The notes under the pieces were generated by a model, which worked only from the letters and a program-made list of their open reading frames with translations, was not told the origin of the DNA and ran no database searches. 41,308 nucleotides of DNA from Physocladia obscura (taxonomy: Eukaryota > Chytridiomycota > Chytridiomycetes > Chytridiales > Chytriomycetaceae): contig JADGJH010000022.1 in the NCBI GenBank assembly GCA_027596945.1, forward strand, positions 1 to 41,308, in the 5' to 3' direction. This document shows, piece by piece, positions 10,404 to 20,644 of this stretch (position 1 is the first letter of the stretch; each line of letters starts with the position of its first letter). Position numbers and translations under genes: made by a program.

Positions 10404-12897
10404 ATGGGCACGGAAACTGAACCAAAGGTGGAAATCGATGTTGAGGGGGCGGACATTGACTTGGATGACGTTGAAGTCACCGATGTGCAGGACATCATTG
10501 ACCGCTTGTGAGTCTGCTCTCCTGTGCCGCGTGTTCTCCGTCCCAGTTCGAAAAGCATCCTAATGTTTTTGTTTCACATTAATTGCAGAGATTTTATCGT
10601 TCCACAAACTGACGATCCGTCTATTCCCACGCTGACCTTCCGTGCTGTTCTGCTTGGAACTCTTTGGGGTGCCGGTCTTTCCTTCGCCAACACTCTGCTT
10701 GCCTTTCGTACTTCTGCTTTCTCTGTCGGTGCTAACATTGCTGTAATTCTATCTTACCCCATGGGAGTATTTTTGGCCAGTGTACTTCCATCTGGAATCC
10801 TCAACCCTGGTCCGTTCACTGTCAAAGAGCACGTCTTGATTTACATCATGGCTTCTTGTTCGTCCCAGCCGTACGGAATCGATAATGTAGTGTCACAAGC
10901 TATGCCAACTCTTATGAACAATACCAACATCACCTTTGCTCACGCTTTCGGTTTTATTTTCGTTACCCAATTTATTGGATATGGTCTGTCTGGTCTTACT
11001 CGTCGGTTTTTGGTCAAGCCAACTGCTATGTGGTGGCCAGGAAACTTATCTGCAATCGCAATTTTCTCTTCATTCCACAAAGTTGACCTTCCAGTTGAAG
11101 GCGAGCGTTACAAGATATCTCGCTATGTTGTCTTTTGGTTTGCTTTTGCTGGAATGTTTGTGTACACTTGGCTTCCGGAGTTCTTTATGCCAGTTCTCCA
11201 AACAGTCTCGACTCTTTGCCTATTCGCCGGTGTCGGTATCAACTCGTCCGGAACTCCAAACGTTGCTGGAAAGATGACCACTTTCAACGCTGTCATTAGT
11301 TCAACAACAAACGGTGTTGGTATGCTTGGAATGACTTTTGACTGGAATTATGTTGGAAGTGCTTATTTGACCAGTCCGTTCTGGGCTGTTCTTGCCAATA
11401 TTGGTGGATCTATCATTCTCCAATATGTTGCGACACCTATCATCTACTACAATGATGGTAATGTGTTGAATTTTCTTCGTGTTTTTTCTAAAAATAAGTG
11501 CAGTTTTCGGAATAAATGCGCTAATGACCCAAGATCCATACAACCACAACCCGTTGCTGAATACGGGACACCTTTTCAACGGTAACCCTAATTCAACAAC
11601 TCACAAGCTCGGTGGCAGAGTTCGACCAGATTTCTTCTACAACGCATCTGACAACTATAACTTGAATCTTACGGCTTATAATGATGTTGCTCCAGTGCAC
11701 CTTACTTCATTCTTCTTACTCACTTATTGCTCTTCATTCCTCGGAATTACATCAGCCATCACGCATGTCATTGTGTGGTACGGCAAAGACATCTACCGTC
11801 AGACGTTGAACGCATTCAGACAGATTCGTGACAGTGTCGACGCTCAAGACAAACATGTGAAGATGATGGAAGCGTACCCGGATATTCCAGACTGGGCTTA
11901 CCTTGGTTTCTTGGTCATTTGCGTTATTCTCGCTATTGTCGTTTCTGTTACGACACCTTTTGGAATGCCATGGTGGGGAATTTTCTTCAGTTTGTTTTTG
12001 GACGCTATTTTCTTGCTTCCATTTGGAGTTGTTCAAGCCGTCAGTGGTTTCGCTCTGGGGCTGAATGTACTGACGGAATTTGTTATCGGTCTCATGATTC
12101 CTGGACAAACGGTCGCCGTCATGGCCTTCAAATCTTGGGGATACAACAATATCATTCAAGCTTTGGCCCTTACACAAGATCTTAAGCTCGGCCAATATTT
12201 GCATATTTCCCCGTACGCCATGGTGTTTGCACAGTTCTGGGGAACGTTCTTGAACGCTGTCCTTGCCACTGGTGCATGTTGGTACGTAATGTTTAACTCT
12301 GGTGGTTTGCTCAATGACCCAGCTTGGGGGTACCCTGGATTCCAAGTCTTCTACTCTGCTGGAGGTATTTGGGGAGCTATTGGACCGCAAAGATTCTTTG
12401 GTATTGGGTCATTGTACCAAGGTACTTTGTGGTGTTTCTTGATAGGATTCTTGCTCCCACTTGTTCCCTGGGCTGGAAACAGGTTCATCGTCAAATCAAA
12501 ATACTGGCATTACTTCAACGTCCCAGTCATGGTTGTGTTCTATGGGCCACAATTCGGTTACCAAAACAACTTTATTGTACCATTGCTTGTGTCGTTCTTT
12601 TCGTCAGTCGTTCTTTTCAACAAAAACCGTGAATTCTTCCAAAAATATGTGTATGTCATTGGCGCTGCATTTGACGGATCAAGTGCACTTGCAATTCTGA
12701 TCATTTCCATTATGGGAGTTTTTAACGTTACGTTTAACGACTTTAATGTATTTAACCCCAATACGAATAACTGGCCGGGAGAACTCGATTACTACTGCTG
12801 GCCAGACAGAGATTACAATGACTTTGGTTGCGAGTGGTATTTGAACCAGGGTTTGAACGTTACCGGCGACGGTACTCTTTGTGTTTTAGCTGCTTGA
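10404..12897 (+). CDS. OPT-family oligopeptide transporter, copy 1
   Basis: OPT proteins import small peptides such as tetra- and pentapeptides or glutathione, driven by protons, across the plasma membrane. There are three exons, 10404-10507, 10589-11457 and 11504-12897, with phases 2 and 1, giving 788 residues. The short N-terminus is acidic. The membrane domain opens with the family block FIVPQTDDPSIPTLTFRA and contains NPGPFTVKEH, SQPYGIDNV, the SGLTRRFLVKPTAMWWPG block, PEFFMPVLQT, FGINALMTQDP, HVKMM and PEFVIGLMIPGQTVAVMAFK-like sequence, GYQNNFIVP and GAAFDGSSALA. The C-terminal region keeps NVFNPNTNNW and paired cysteines. It is close to the second copy downstream and shares its first and mid-gene intron positions, but lacks seven other introns. 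Substrate preference cannot be read from sequence. Confidence 0.95.
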
Positions 12898-13415
12898 TTT
12901 TAAAAGCAGAAAAGTGTTCTGCCTTTTTTTTTGTTGTTGCTCATGAAGTGGGTGTTGTTACGTTGAATAGATGAGATAATTGTGGATCAGTACAATTGAA
13001 AATATTGCAATTTTGTTTGTTTACAGGTAAACTCTTTACAATGGACACGATGGTGTGCATAATAGCTCTTAGGATATAAAAAATGTCGACAAGGCATATA
13101 ACAGCCTTGATAGAAACCAATACCTAAACTAGGAAATCCAAATCCTAATCAGTTAGCGGTTTTAGCGGATCGAACCCCAACTGCGACATGCGCATCATAA
13201 ATTCTACCACATTACTATTCAACTTTTCTTTTTCTGTACTACAACAGTTTTTTCTTACTATAATAGTGCCTGGCGGGATCACCCGCACAGATGGAGGAAA
13301 CGCAAATTAAAAAAGTAAAAGATGAAAAATTACTCAATTTTTTTGTTTTAATTCGCCTTACTTTGCATCTTGCATTGTTTCAGATCCCTTCAAAAAAAAA
13401 AAAAAAAAATCAGAA
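12898..13415. other. Intergenic between the tandem transporters
   Basis: This holds the 3' region of copy 1 and the promoter of copy 2. An A tract at about 13392-13409 immediately precedes the second ATG. An ORF from 13291 runs in another frame into the second gene's first exon and is taken as a shadow. Sequence near 13165-13185 resembles a tRNA B box on the minus strand but does not fold as a T arm. Confidence 0.5.
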
Positions 13416-16397
13416 ATGGAAATTGTTCAAACCCAAACATCAATCGCAACTCTTATCACCGACGATGAGCTGAAGCTGCAAAACAGAAAAGATGAATTGA
13501 TCCCAGAATTAGAGCTTACTCAAAGCGCGGAACGCGACATGAGTTGCATTGGGGCGATTGAACAGAGAATGTGAGTTTCGAAAGAAAAAAAACCCCGCCA
13601 AATAAATAAAACGAAAACCAGCGAATTTATTGTTCCACAGACGGACGATCCCGCGACGCCTTGTTGCACAATCAGGGCCGTGTTTTTGGGCTCATTTTGG
13701 TGCATTTGTTTATCTTTTGCCAATACAGGTTTTTTGGAATACCCAACCTCAATAGGTGGCTAAATTATATTTAATTGAAACTTAAACAAGTTCTCGCGTT
13801 CCGCACGAATGCATTCGGCATTGGCGCGAATATTGCTGTTATATTGTCATATCCAATTGGTCTTTTTTTGGCCGCCATTATACCAAAATCTATGCCAATT
13901 CTGAATCCAGGGAGTTTTTCAGTCAAAGAGCATGTGCTTGTTTGTAAGTTGTTTTTTCAGATTTATGACTGTTTATTTTTTTCCTTTCATTTTTTTAAAT
14001 TTTAACGCGTTTTTAACAGTCATCATGGCATCATGCTCTGGACAACCGTATGGTATTGACAATGTGGTTGCTCAGGCTATGCCGACGCTCATGAACAACA
14101 GCAACATTACCTTCGGTCACGCGCTTTCTTTCGTTCTCGTGACTCAGTTTATGGGATATGGGCTGTCAGGATTAACTCGTCGTTTTCTTGTGAAACCAAC
14201 TGCAATGTGGTGGCCAGGTTAATTTTTTTAAATTTTTTTTAAATTCTAGTGCGAGAACAACGAAAAGGCTTAAATACCATAAAAATGAAACAGGAACTCT
14301 TGGAACAATTGCAATTTTTTCGTCCTTCTACGAAGTAGAAACATGTATCCCAAAATTAAACAGATATAAATGGTCACGATTTTCAATGTTCTGGGCCTGT
14401 TTTGCTTTTATGTTTGCTTATACAGTAAGATAATAAAAGTAATTGAATAAAATAAAAACTCGTACTAATTTATTTATTCATTAATTTTTAGTGGATTCCA
14501 GAGTATTTTATGCCAGTTCTTCAAACAGTTTCAACGGTATGTTTGTTTGCTGGGACTGGAAAAAGCGCGTCTGGAACTCCAAACAAGGCAGGTATTTTGA
14601 GCTTGTTGAATGCTGTTTCTGGGTCAACAACAAATGGAATTGGTCTTCTTGGAACTACATTTGATTGGCAGTATATTGGTAAATAAAAGAAAACAGTTTT
14701 GGCAAATTAATTCGTTGTTTTAAATTTTATCAGGATCGGGCTATCTCATTTCTCCTTTTTGGGCTGTGGCTTGCAATACTATCGGAAGTGTATTCTTGCA
14801 GTGGCTTGTGGTTCCGTTATTGTATGCAAGCGATGGTATTTTTGAAAATAATTATAATTCAGTACCAAAATTATTTTTTTTCTTTCTCAAATTCAACAAG
14901 TTTTCGGCATCAATTCCTTAATGACACTGGACACAATCGACCATAATCCAATCTTGAATACTGGAAGCCTATTTGCTGGAAACCAGCATTCGAAAAGCCA
15001 CTCGCAAGGGCAACACGTTGATCCACTGTTTTTTTATAACGTGTCCTCGAATTATAATTTGAATTTAACAGCATATAACGACGTGGCGCCTATTCACATC
15101 ACGTCTTTTTTTTTAATAACATATGCAGCATCTTTTATCACGATAACGTCGTCGCTTGTGCATATTTTTCTTTGGCATGGCAAAGACATTTACCGCCAAA
15201 CAATGAACGCGTTCAAACAAATCCAAGACAGCATTGACGCTCAAGATAAACACGTGAAAATGATGGCCGCTTATCCAGACGTTCCCGAACGACTTTATTT
15301 ATTGTTTCTCGGGATTTGCATTGCTGCAGCACTTCTCGTATCTCTGACTACACCTTTTGCAATGCCGTGGTGGGCGATTTTCCTCAACACGCTTCTTTGC
15401 GTGATTTTCATTCTCCCCTTCGGTATCATCTTGGCAGTCTCTGGGTTTTCGCTGTATATGAATGTTTTCACCGAATTTATTATCGGACTCATGATTCCCG
15501 GACAAACCGTTGCTGTCATGGCATTCAAATCTTGGGGTACAAATAACGCTAATCAAGCACTCGCATTGACGGCCGACCTCAAACTCGGTCAGTATCTGCA
15601 CATTGCGCCGTATTCAATGGTGTTTGCACAGTTCTGGGGCACGTTTTTGAACGCAGTGTGTTCGACAGGTGCTTGTTGGTACATGATGTTTCATTCGGGT
15701 TCGCTGCTGCTGACGGGTCCGGATTGGCAGTATGCTGGATTTCAGGTGTTTTATTCGGCTGGTGGAATTTGGGGTGCAATTGGTCCGCAGCGGTTTTTCG
15801 GGGTCGATTCAATTTACCAGTCGGTTTTGTGGTGTTTTCTTGCTGGAGTTGTGTTGCCATTAGTGCCTTGGGGTGTCAACAAGTTTGTGTATCGGAGCGA
15901 AAAATGGCAGTATTTAAACATTCCACTATTGTTTACGTTTTCAGGGCCTCAGAGTGGGTACCAGAACGCGTTTGTTGTTCCTTTAGTCGTGTCACTGGTG
16001 TCGCAGGTTTATTTGTTCAAAAGCAACAGAGAATTCTTTGAAAAATACGTCTATGTCATTGGCGCGGCTTTTGATGGATCCAGCGCGTTGGTTGTTTTAA
16101 TTATTAGTATGTTGGCAATAGCTGGAATTTCTTTCACAAGGTATGTATCCGAAACAGCAAAATTTAAATTAAAATAAAAAGCTACAGATACAATGTATTT
16201 AATCCCAACACAAACAATGTACCAAATGTGGACTATTATTGCTGGGCTGGAGGTTCGATTTATTGATTTTCTAACTTACAGTTTAATTAATATTCCATTA
16301 TGCAGCTTTTTACAATGATTATGGTTGTGAATATTATTTAAATCAAGGTATAAATATGACCAAGGATGGGGTTATGTGTGAAAAAAAACTTCCTTGA
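13416..16397 (+). CDS. OPT-family oligopeptide transporter, copy 2, intron-rich
   Basis: The ten-exon model is 13416-13570, 13622-13728, 13791-13943, 14020-14217, 14294-14424, 14492-14678, 14734-14835, 14901-16140, 16188-16252 and 16306-16397. All introns are GT-AG and phases agree, giving 809 residues. It shows the same family blocks as copy 1: FIVPQTDDPATP, LAFRTNAFGIGANIAV, GQPYGIDNVVAQAMPT, TRRFLVKPTAMWWPG, PEYFMPVLQT, FGINSLMT, LMIPGQTVAVMAFKSWG and GAAFDGSSAL, then a C-terminus with NVFNPNTNN and YNDYGCEYY. It is a proton-coupled peptide importer by family. It is a direct tandem duplicate of the gene at 10404. Its introns 1 and 7 fall where copy 1 has its two introns, with the same phases; the other seven are unique to this copy. 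The N-terminal 50 residues differ from copy 1. Confidence 0.93.
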
Positions 16398-16630
16398 TTT
16401 GAAGGGAAAAGAAAAAAATTATCGAAAATATTAATAAAAAAGTATGTATAATTACATAAAAAATCAGAAACAAAAAATACCAAATAAGCTGCGAATAAAA
16501 ACAAAATGCAATTACTGGCTGGTCATGCAAATAATTATATACTAATTCCAGCTTGAATAAAGGGGATATGCGAGAGTAGATTGAGTTTATTTTTAAGAAT
16601 AAAAATAATTAAAAAATAAAAAAAAAACAG

Positions 16631-17518
16631 TTAGTTCTTTGGGCCAAACAATCCTTTAGATAAAAAATTTTCCAATTCAATTGCAAGACCTTCCTCATCG
16701 TTAGTAAATTCAGTGATGCGGGATGCAATGTCTTTCAATTCTTGCCGCGCATTTTTCATTGCAATACCAGTTCCAGCAGCGGCAATAAACTCCATGTCGT
16801 TCCAACCGTCACCAAACGCGATTGTTTGTTCAATTGGAATATTAAGCGCTTGGCACAATTTGGTGAACCCGACACCTTTGTTCATGTCAGGCGGTAGACA
16901 TTCGACAAACCAGTCATCCTTTATAAGAGCCAAACCGGATGTATTTTCTCGCAAGTATTTGATCATGATGTCAGGATCGTGACCAAAGATGAGCATTTTA
17001 GGCGGGAGAGTCTGGATTATTGAATAGTCGTCAATGAATTCATAGGTAGCGCCGGTTAGCAGGTGGTAGCGATGTGCCAGGGCGCGCTGTTCGTCTGAAG
17101 TTACGACGCAGTAGATTGAGTCAGGGCCGTAGTAGTTTACGGCGCGGCGCATTGCGTTGGCGGCTTGCAGAACTTGCGAGACTTGAGCAGGAGTCATTTC
17201 GTTGCGGAAGAGAAGAGTTTTGGCGTTGTTGTCCGGGCTGTCCGAACTGTTGTCGGCAGAGTTGTCCGAACTCTTGGCGTTGTCGGACGGGCGCGGCGGC
17301 GCGTGGACCACGGCGCCGTTGAAGGACACGACAAACGGCGCAAAGCCCAGCTGCGCCTCGACGCCTCGCATTGAGTACGACGCGCGGCCGGAGCACAGCG
17401 CCACTGCCGCGCCTGCCGCACGCACCCGCTGCAGGGCCGCAACCGTGCGCGCCGTCACCACCCCCGCCTTGTTGAGCAGCGTCCCGTCAAGATCAAGCGC
17501 CAAGAGCGAGTACACCAT
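16631..17518 (-). CDS. HAD-superfamily phosphatase, Cof/YidA type
   Basis: This is a single-exon gene of 295 residues. HAD phosphatases hydrolyse phosphate esters through an aspartyl-phosphate intermediate. Motif I is DLDGTLL (residues 9-15, Asp9 nucleophile and Asp11 acid/base), motif II CSGRA (Ser43), motif III the Lys in DMNKGVG, and motif IV GDGWNDMEF. A Cof-type cap domain lies between motifs II and III. Family members act on sugar phosphates or flavin and cofactor phosphates; the substrate here is unknown. A run rich in Ser, Asp and Asn (about residues 78-101) is inserted early in the cap and looks disordered, which is unusual for bacterial relatives. DNA coding residues 1-110 is clearly GC-richer than the flanks. 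The start is the first in-frame ATG. Confidence 0.93.
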   Translation of the reverse strand: MVYSLLALDLDGTLLNKAGVVTARTVAALQRVRAAGAAVALCSGRASYSMRGVEAQLGFAPFVVSFNGAVVHAPPRPSDNAKSSDNSADNSSDSPDNNAKTLLFRNEMTPAQVSQVLQAANAMRRAVNYYGPDSIYCVVTSDEQRALAHRYHLLTGATYEFIDDYSIIQTLPPKMLIFGHDPDIMIKYLRENTSGLALIKDDWFVECLPPDMNKGVGFTKLCQALNIPIEQTIAFGDGWNDMEFIAAAGTGIAMKNARQELKDIASRITEFTNDEEGLAIELENFLSKGLFGPKN

Positions 17519-18027
17519 TGCTGTCTTTTTTTTTTCTCCTTCATCTGCCCTTGATTATGTCATCTTGAACACTTGCGTTCAAGCCAGTTTCTCCACAAAC
17601 AATGTGCTGAGAAGTATTCCTGAGCACAACACTTCTACCAGTTCTCTGATACGCTTTTCAACACTTCGGCCGTTTGTCACGTGCAGGAAAACGTGTAGAA
17701 ACTAAATTGAGTAATTAGTAAGCGAGAAACAATTATGAGTCAGTTTTCCGAAAATTGGGTCACATGTGAAAACTCAAATAATCTAAATTATATGTTTTAT
17801 GATTTTCGGATAGTAAGAATACCATCAAACATATAAATAAAAAAGTTAAGTCGCGCTATTTGTTGTAGATAGTGATGATATTGAGTTGCCACACTACCAA
17901 ATCGTTGTCGTTGATATTAAGGTAATGCTGAGCAAAGGAGGAGGCCAAACGCGTTGCGAGGATCAGTGAGTTGTTTGCAGGCGTAATGTTTTTGAACAAT
18001 GGAAGTTGGAAAAAAAAGAAAGCTATA
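17519..18027. other. Intergenic with E-box and inverted repeat
   Basis: A CACGTG palindrome at 17678-17683 lies 160 bases upstream of the HAD phosphatase start. A 20-base sequence at 17926-17945 matches, in inverted orientation, 18120-18139 at 17 of 20 positions, sharing GAGCAAAGGAGG. A minus-strand ORF at 18140-17856 (94 residues) overlaps the plus-strand ORF below. I could not decide which is real. Confidence 0.4.
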
Positions 18028-18381
18028 ATGATGGATTCATCCTCAGTGCCGCAAACACCAAACAGTTTTAGAGATTTCCAAAAGCGAATGTCGGCTCCTT
18101 TTTCCACGATCGTGGCTGTGCGCCCTCCTTTGCTCAACAAATTATTTTTATCGTCTCACAGTCTTGGAAATAATGGATTTCTGAACGGAGAGCAAAATTC
18201 TCAGCAACGCACAAATGTATCAACGAAAGTTTCAGACACGTTAACATTTTTATATCCTCCGCCAGTAAGACGAAGCAAGATGAAAACTAAAATTTTTAAT
18301 TTATATATCTATATATATATTTATATATTATTATTATTATATTGTGGCTTTTGTTTTGTTTTTATTGAAATCAACTGTTGA
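18028..18381 (+). CDS. Uncertain hypothetical ORF
   Basis: The frame is open from an upstream Met at 17971. Met codons at 18028 and 18031 start a Ser/Asn/Gln-rich peptide (SVPQTPNSFRDFQKR, then TVSTKVSD-like sequence and YPPPVRRSK), typical of disordered fungal proteins. It ends in a run of Tyr and Ile from a TA microsatellite at about 18301-18340, so the C-terminus is not credible as a mature domain. A GTAAGA donor follows the PPP codons at about 18266, so this may be a 5' exon with the remainder unseen. The opposite strand is also open (18140-17856). Confidence 0.25.
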   Translation: MMDSSSVPQTPNSFRDFQKRMSAPFSTIVAVRPPLLNKLFLSSHSLGNNGFLNGEQNSQQRTNVSTKVSDTLTFLYPPPVRRSKMKTKIFNLYIYIYIYILLLLYCGFCFVFIEINC

Positions 18382-18631
18382 GTCACTTCGGCGACCTCGA
18401 TAACAAATTCACGAGGGGTTCCAAAATATAATACTTATAGTTCATCCAAGTGGTACCGTGCATGTAGCTTTGTCGGCTTTTTCTTAGCGAGTCGTTTGGT
18501 TTACATTGTGTTCATTGAACAGCTGAACTCTCTGACTAATTGAATATAGAATGTTCAGTCGCGTTGTTGCTTCAATCCAAGCGTCTTTGATGGAAGGTTC
18601 GAAATTGAAAAAAAAATTTCAGATAAAAATG

Positions 18632-18640
18632 TATAAAAGG
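18632..18640 (+). promoter_or_regulatory. TATA box of the GPI-protein gene
   Basis: TATAAAAGG is a consensus TATA element 64 bases before the ATG at 18704, followed by a purine-rich leader. The role is inferred from motif and position. Confidence 0.6.
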
Positions 18641-18703
18641 AGAAGGGGTAAAAGGGAGAAAGTAAAAAGGAAAAAGATCACGAAACAAACAAAGCAACAT
18701 AAA

Positions 18704-19087
18704 ATGAAAGCAACAACATCGGCATTGGTTCTTATTCTCGCGGCAGCTGTCCAAGTTTACGCGCAGGGCTCCACCGCGGCTATTGGTACAGCCACCGGTA
18801 CTGACAGTGCAGCCACTGCCACGGGTTCCGCTGTCTCGGGCGCCTCCACCGACAGCTCTACGGACGCAACCGCCACCACCGCTGGAGTAACAGGAGGAGT
18901 CACCGGAACAACAACAGGAACAGCCGCGCCAACCGATGCAAGCACAAGCACAACCCAGCAAAAATCTGCAACAAGCGCACCATACGCGACCAAAACTGGA
19001 AGTACGACAATCAATGCGTCCGGCGCGTCATCAGTCTCGGCGTTTGCCGTCGCGTCTGCCGTTGTCCTTGCTTTGTTTGTTCTTTAG
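18704..19087 (+). CDS. GPI-anchored Ser/Thr/Ala-rich cell-surface protein
   Basis: This intronless gene gives 127 residues. An N-terminal signal peptide (MKATTSALVLILAAAVQVYA, likely cut after Ala20) is followed by about 85 residues almost wholly Thr, Ser, Ala and Gly, suited to O-mannosylation. A C-terminal hydrophobic segment (SAFAVASAVVLALFVL) follows small residues (NASGASS) that fit a GPI attachment site. Such proteins sit on the plasma membrane or wall as mucin-like stalks. An in-frame Met upstream at 18551 would give a very basic 51-residue leader and bury the signal peptide, so I chose the ATG at 18704, which also sits correctly behind the TATA box. It shares design with the minus-strand gene at 20645-21058. 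Confidence 0.85.
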   Translation: MKATTSALVLILAAAVQVYAQGSTAAIGTATGTDSAATATGSAVSGASTDSSTDATATTAGVTGGVTGTTTGTAAPTDASTSTTQQKSATSAPYATKTGSTTINASGASSVSAFAVASAVVLALFVL

Positions 19088-19181
19088 TACTGTTTCTGGA
19101 AACTTTGAACCCCTCCACCGATCTCGTAGTTTTTTTTTTTGGGCATCAATTTTTTTGGTCATGCATGCGTACTTGTGACTC

Positions 19182-19241
19182 ATGGTTTTTGTTATATTCG
19201 TAATAAACGTTTTATTGTTTCTGTGTTGGTGTGGTGGTTGA
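19182..19241 (+). other. Signal-peptide-like leader ORF in frame with the WSC-like gene
   Basis: An ATG at 19182 opens 19 hydrophobic codons (MVFVIFVINVLLFLCWCGG) and ends at TGA 19239-19241. This is the same frame as the membrane protein that begins 21 bases later. That protein has an ectodomain but no signal sequence of its own. I found no GT-AG intron that removes the TGA while keeping both the leader and the frame. Confidence 0.45.
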
Positions 19242-19262
19242 ATATTTCCTTTGAACAATTCA

Positions 19263-20339
19263 ATGGTTCAGTGGGAGTGCGTTTCTGGAATAGGAATTAA
19301 GGCCTCGCAAGTCTCGCTCAACACAACCATTCATTCGGTTGCAGAGTGCAACGCGTACTGTAGCGGACCAACCGTACCGCTGAATGTCAAATACAGCTCG
19401 ACTGTCGTGCTTTTGCCTTTGCAAAACTCAACTGCAACGGTAACTGCAACGGCAACCAATAGCACCGCTGTCTCTGATCCTCCTGTGTGCTTCTGCGTTG
19501 CGCTGACAGAAGCTGAGGTGATGCAGCTGCCCGTGTCTGCGGCGTGCGTATTCTGCTCTTCTCCATTAAAGATATCATCAGCAACAACACCAGCAAACAA
19601 CGTATGCGGTGTTGCATTCAATGCTACAAATATTACCACACTGGCTCTGTTACCCATTGACGCCGACTTGACCAGCACTTCTACGCTTCAAACAACAACG
19701 CCGCCGTTCGCAGCATCGACAAATGCAGACACTAACAGCAATTCAGCCAACACCAGCCCAAATGTTGGCGCGATTGTCGGCGGCGTTCTCGCCGCATTAA
19801 TTATCATCGCCATTGCTATCACTGCGTTTCTCTGCTGGAGGACACGACGCAGGACTAACAAACACCAACTATTCCCCGTTGTTGTTGCGGCACCCAAACT
19901 AAACACCGCGTTTGTCGCATCCCTCGACAACAGCAATCCTTTTCCAACAATTGAGCGAAATCGAACGTCGTGGGTCGCCAAGAAATCCGGCGGCGTGCGG
20001 TTATCGTCGGTGGGTGTCAGGATTCCTGTGAAAGTCTCGGGACCGCGGAAAGTGTTTCTTACGGACCACCATAATAATAATACTACCCTAGATGATGCGA
20101 CAAAAAGGGCCGCGGCGAGTGCTTCTTGGGAGAAAGATGATGGAAGTTCTGAGGATGACGAAGATAATGGCGGTGATGAGGAGGATGAGGAGGATGCAAT
20201 TGATGCTGATAGTAGTGCAAATGCTCATGCACAAAGTAGTGCGGCAAATTCAAATTCAATTCGCAGTGCATTCAAGCTTGGAAATGCATTTGTTAAAAAA
20301 TGGGTGAGAGATGTTAGGCCCGGGTCTGCAGCAGAATAA
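19263..20339 (+). CDS. WSC-like cysteine-rich type I membrane protein
   Basis: From the ATG at 19263 the protein is 358 residues. Residues 1-115 form a cysteine-containing ectodomain (WECVSGIG, AECNAYCSG, VCFC, ACVFC, NVCG) that resembles the WSC carbohydrate-binding fold in cysteine spacing but is divergent. A Ser/Thr/Asn-rich stalk follows to about residue 157. One transmembrane helix (VGAIVGGVLAALIIIAIAITAF, about 162-183) is followed by a basic stop-transfer CWRTRRR. The cytoplasmic tail of about 170 residues carries an acidic stretch (EDDEDNGGDEEDEEDAIDAD) near 280-302. Wsc sensors in yeast have this plan and report wall stress to Rho1; that function is only suggested here. The signal peptide is missing from this start, and a hydrophobic leader lies in the same frame upstream behind a TGA. 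It sits between two GPI-protein genes. Confidence 0.7.
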   Translation: MVQWECVSGIGIKASQVSLNTTIHSVAECNAYCSGPTVPLNVKYSSTVVLLPLQNSTATVTATATNSTAVSDPPVCFCVALTEAEVMQLPVSAACVFCSSPLKISSATTPANNVCGVAFNATNITTLALLPIDADLTSTSTLQTTTPPFAASTNADTNSNSANTSPNVGAIVGGVLAALIIIAIAITAFLCWRTRRRTNKHQLFPVVVAAPKLNTAFVASLDNSNPFPTIERNRTSWVAKKSGGVRLSSVGVRIPVKVSGPRKVFLTDHHNNNTTLDDATKRAAASASWEKDDGSSEDDEDNGGDEEDEEDAIDADSSANAHAQSSAANSNSIRSAFKLGNAFVKKWVRDVRPGSAAE

Positions 20340-20644
20340 GTTGCTGTTTTTTTCCGTCTTCAATATCTCTCAGGATTACGCACCGTCCCGTTAATTTTTT
20401 TGTCTCTTTCTTCCTTTTCTTTTTTTTTGAAGTAAATAAAGTGCATTTTTATCAATGTTTGTATTTAAGGGAAATCAAGGGTTAAAAGGCTGAAACACCT
20501 GTCAGAAACAGGGTTCCAGGTAAAATAATGGAAGAACTTTTCACAGGAGGGCGTAGTCAGACCAAAAACAACAAAGAGAAAAGAAAGTAATCATGGTGAA
20601 AGGTCTAAATTTATTTGCAGATATATGAAGGGAGAACCATTCTA
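20340..20644. other. Convergent 3' regions
   Basis: This lies between the stop of the WSC-like gene and the stop of the minus-strand GPI gene. AATAAAGTG at about 20435 is a good polyadenylation signal for the plus-strand gene. No gene is seen. Confidence 0.5.

Noticed and set aside
11752..12390. Long minus-strand ORF opposite the first OPT gene
   Set aside because: It mirrors the transporter's codons; the plus strand has unmistakable OPT motifs, and the minus product has no domain.
13160..13195. Possible minus-strand tRNA (GGTTCGATCC-like B box)
   Set aside because: The bases around the putative T loop do not form a 5-bp stem, and no A box or acceptor stem is found at the right distance.
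18301..18345. TA and TTA microsatellite as a functional element
   Set aside because: Ordinary short simple repeat for an AT-rich genome; no supporting context.
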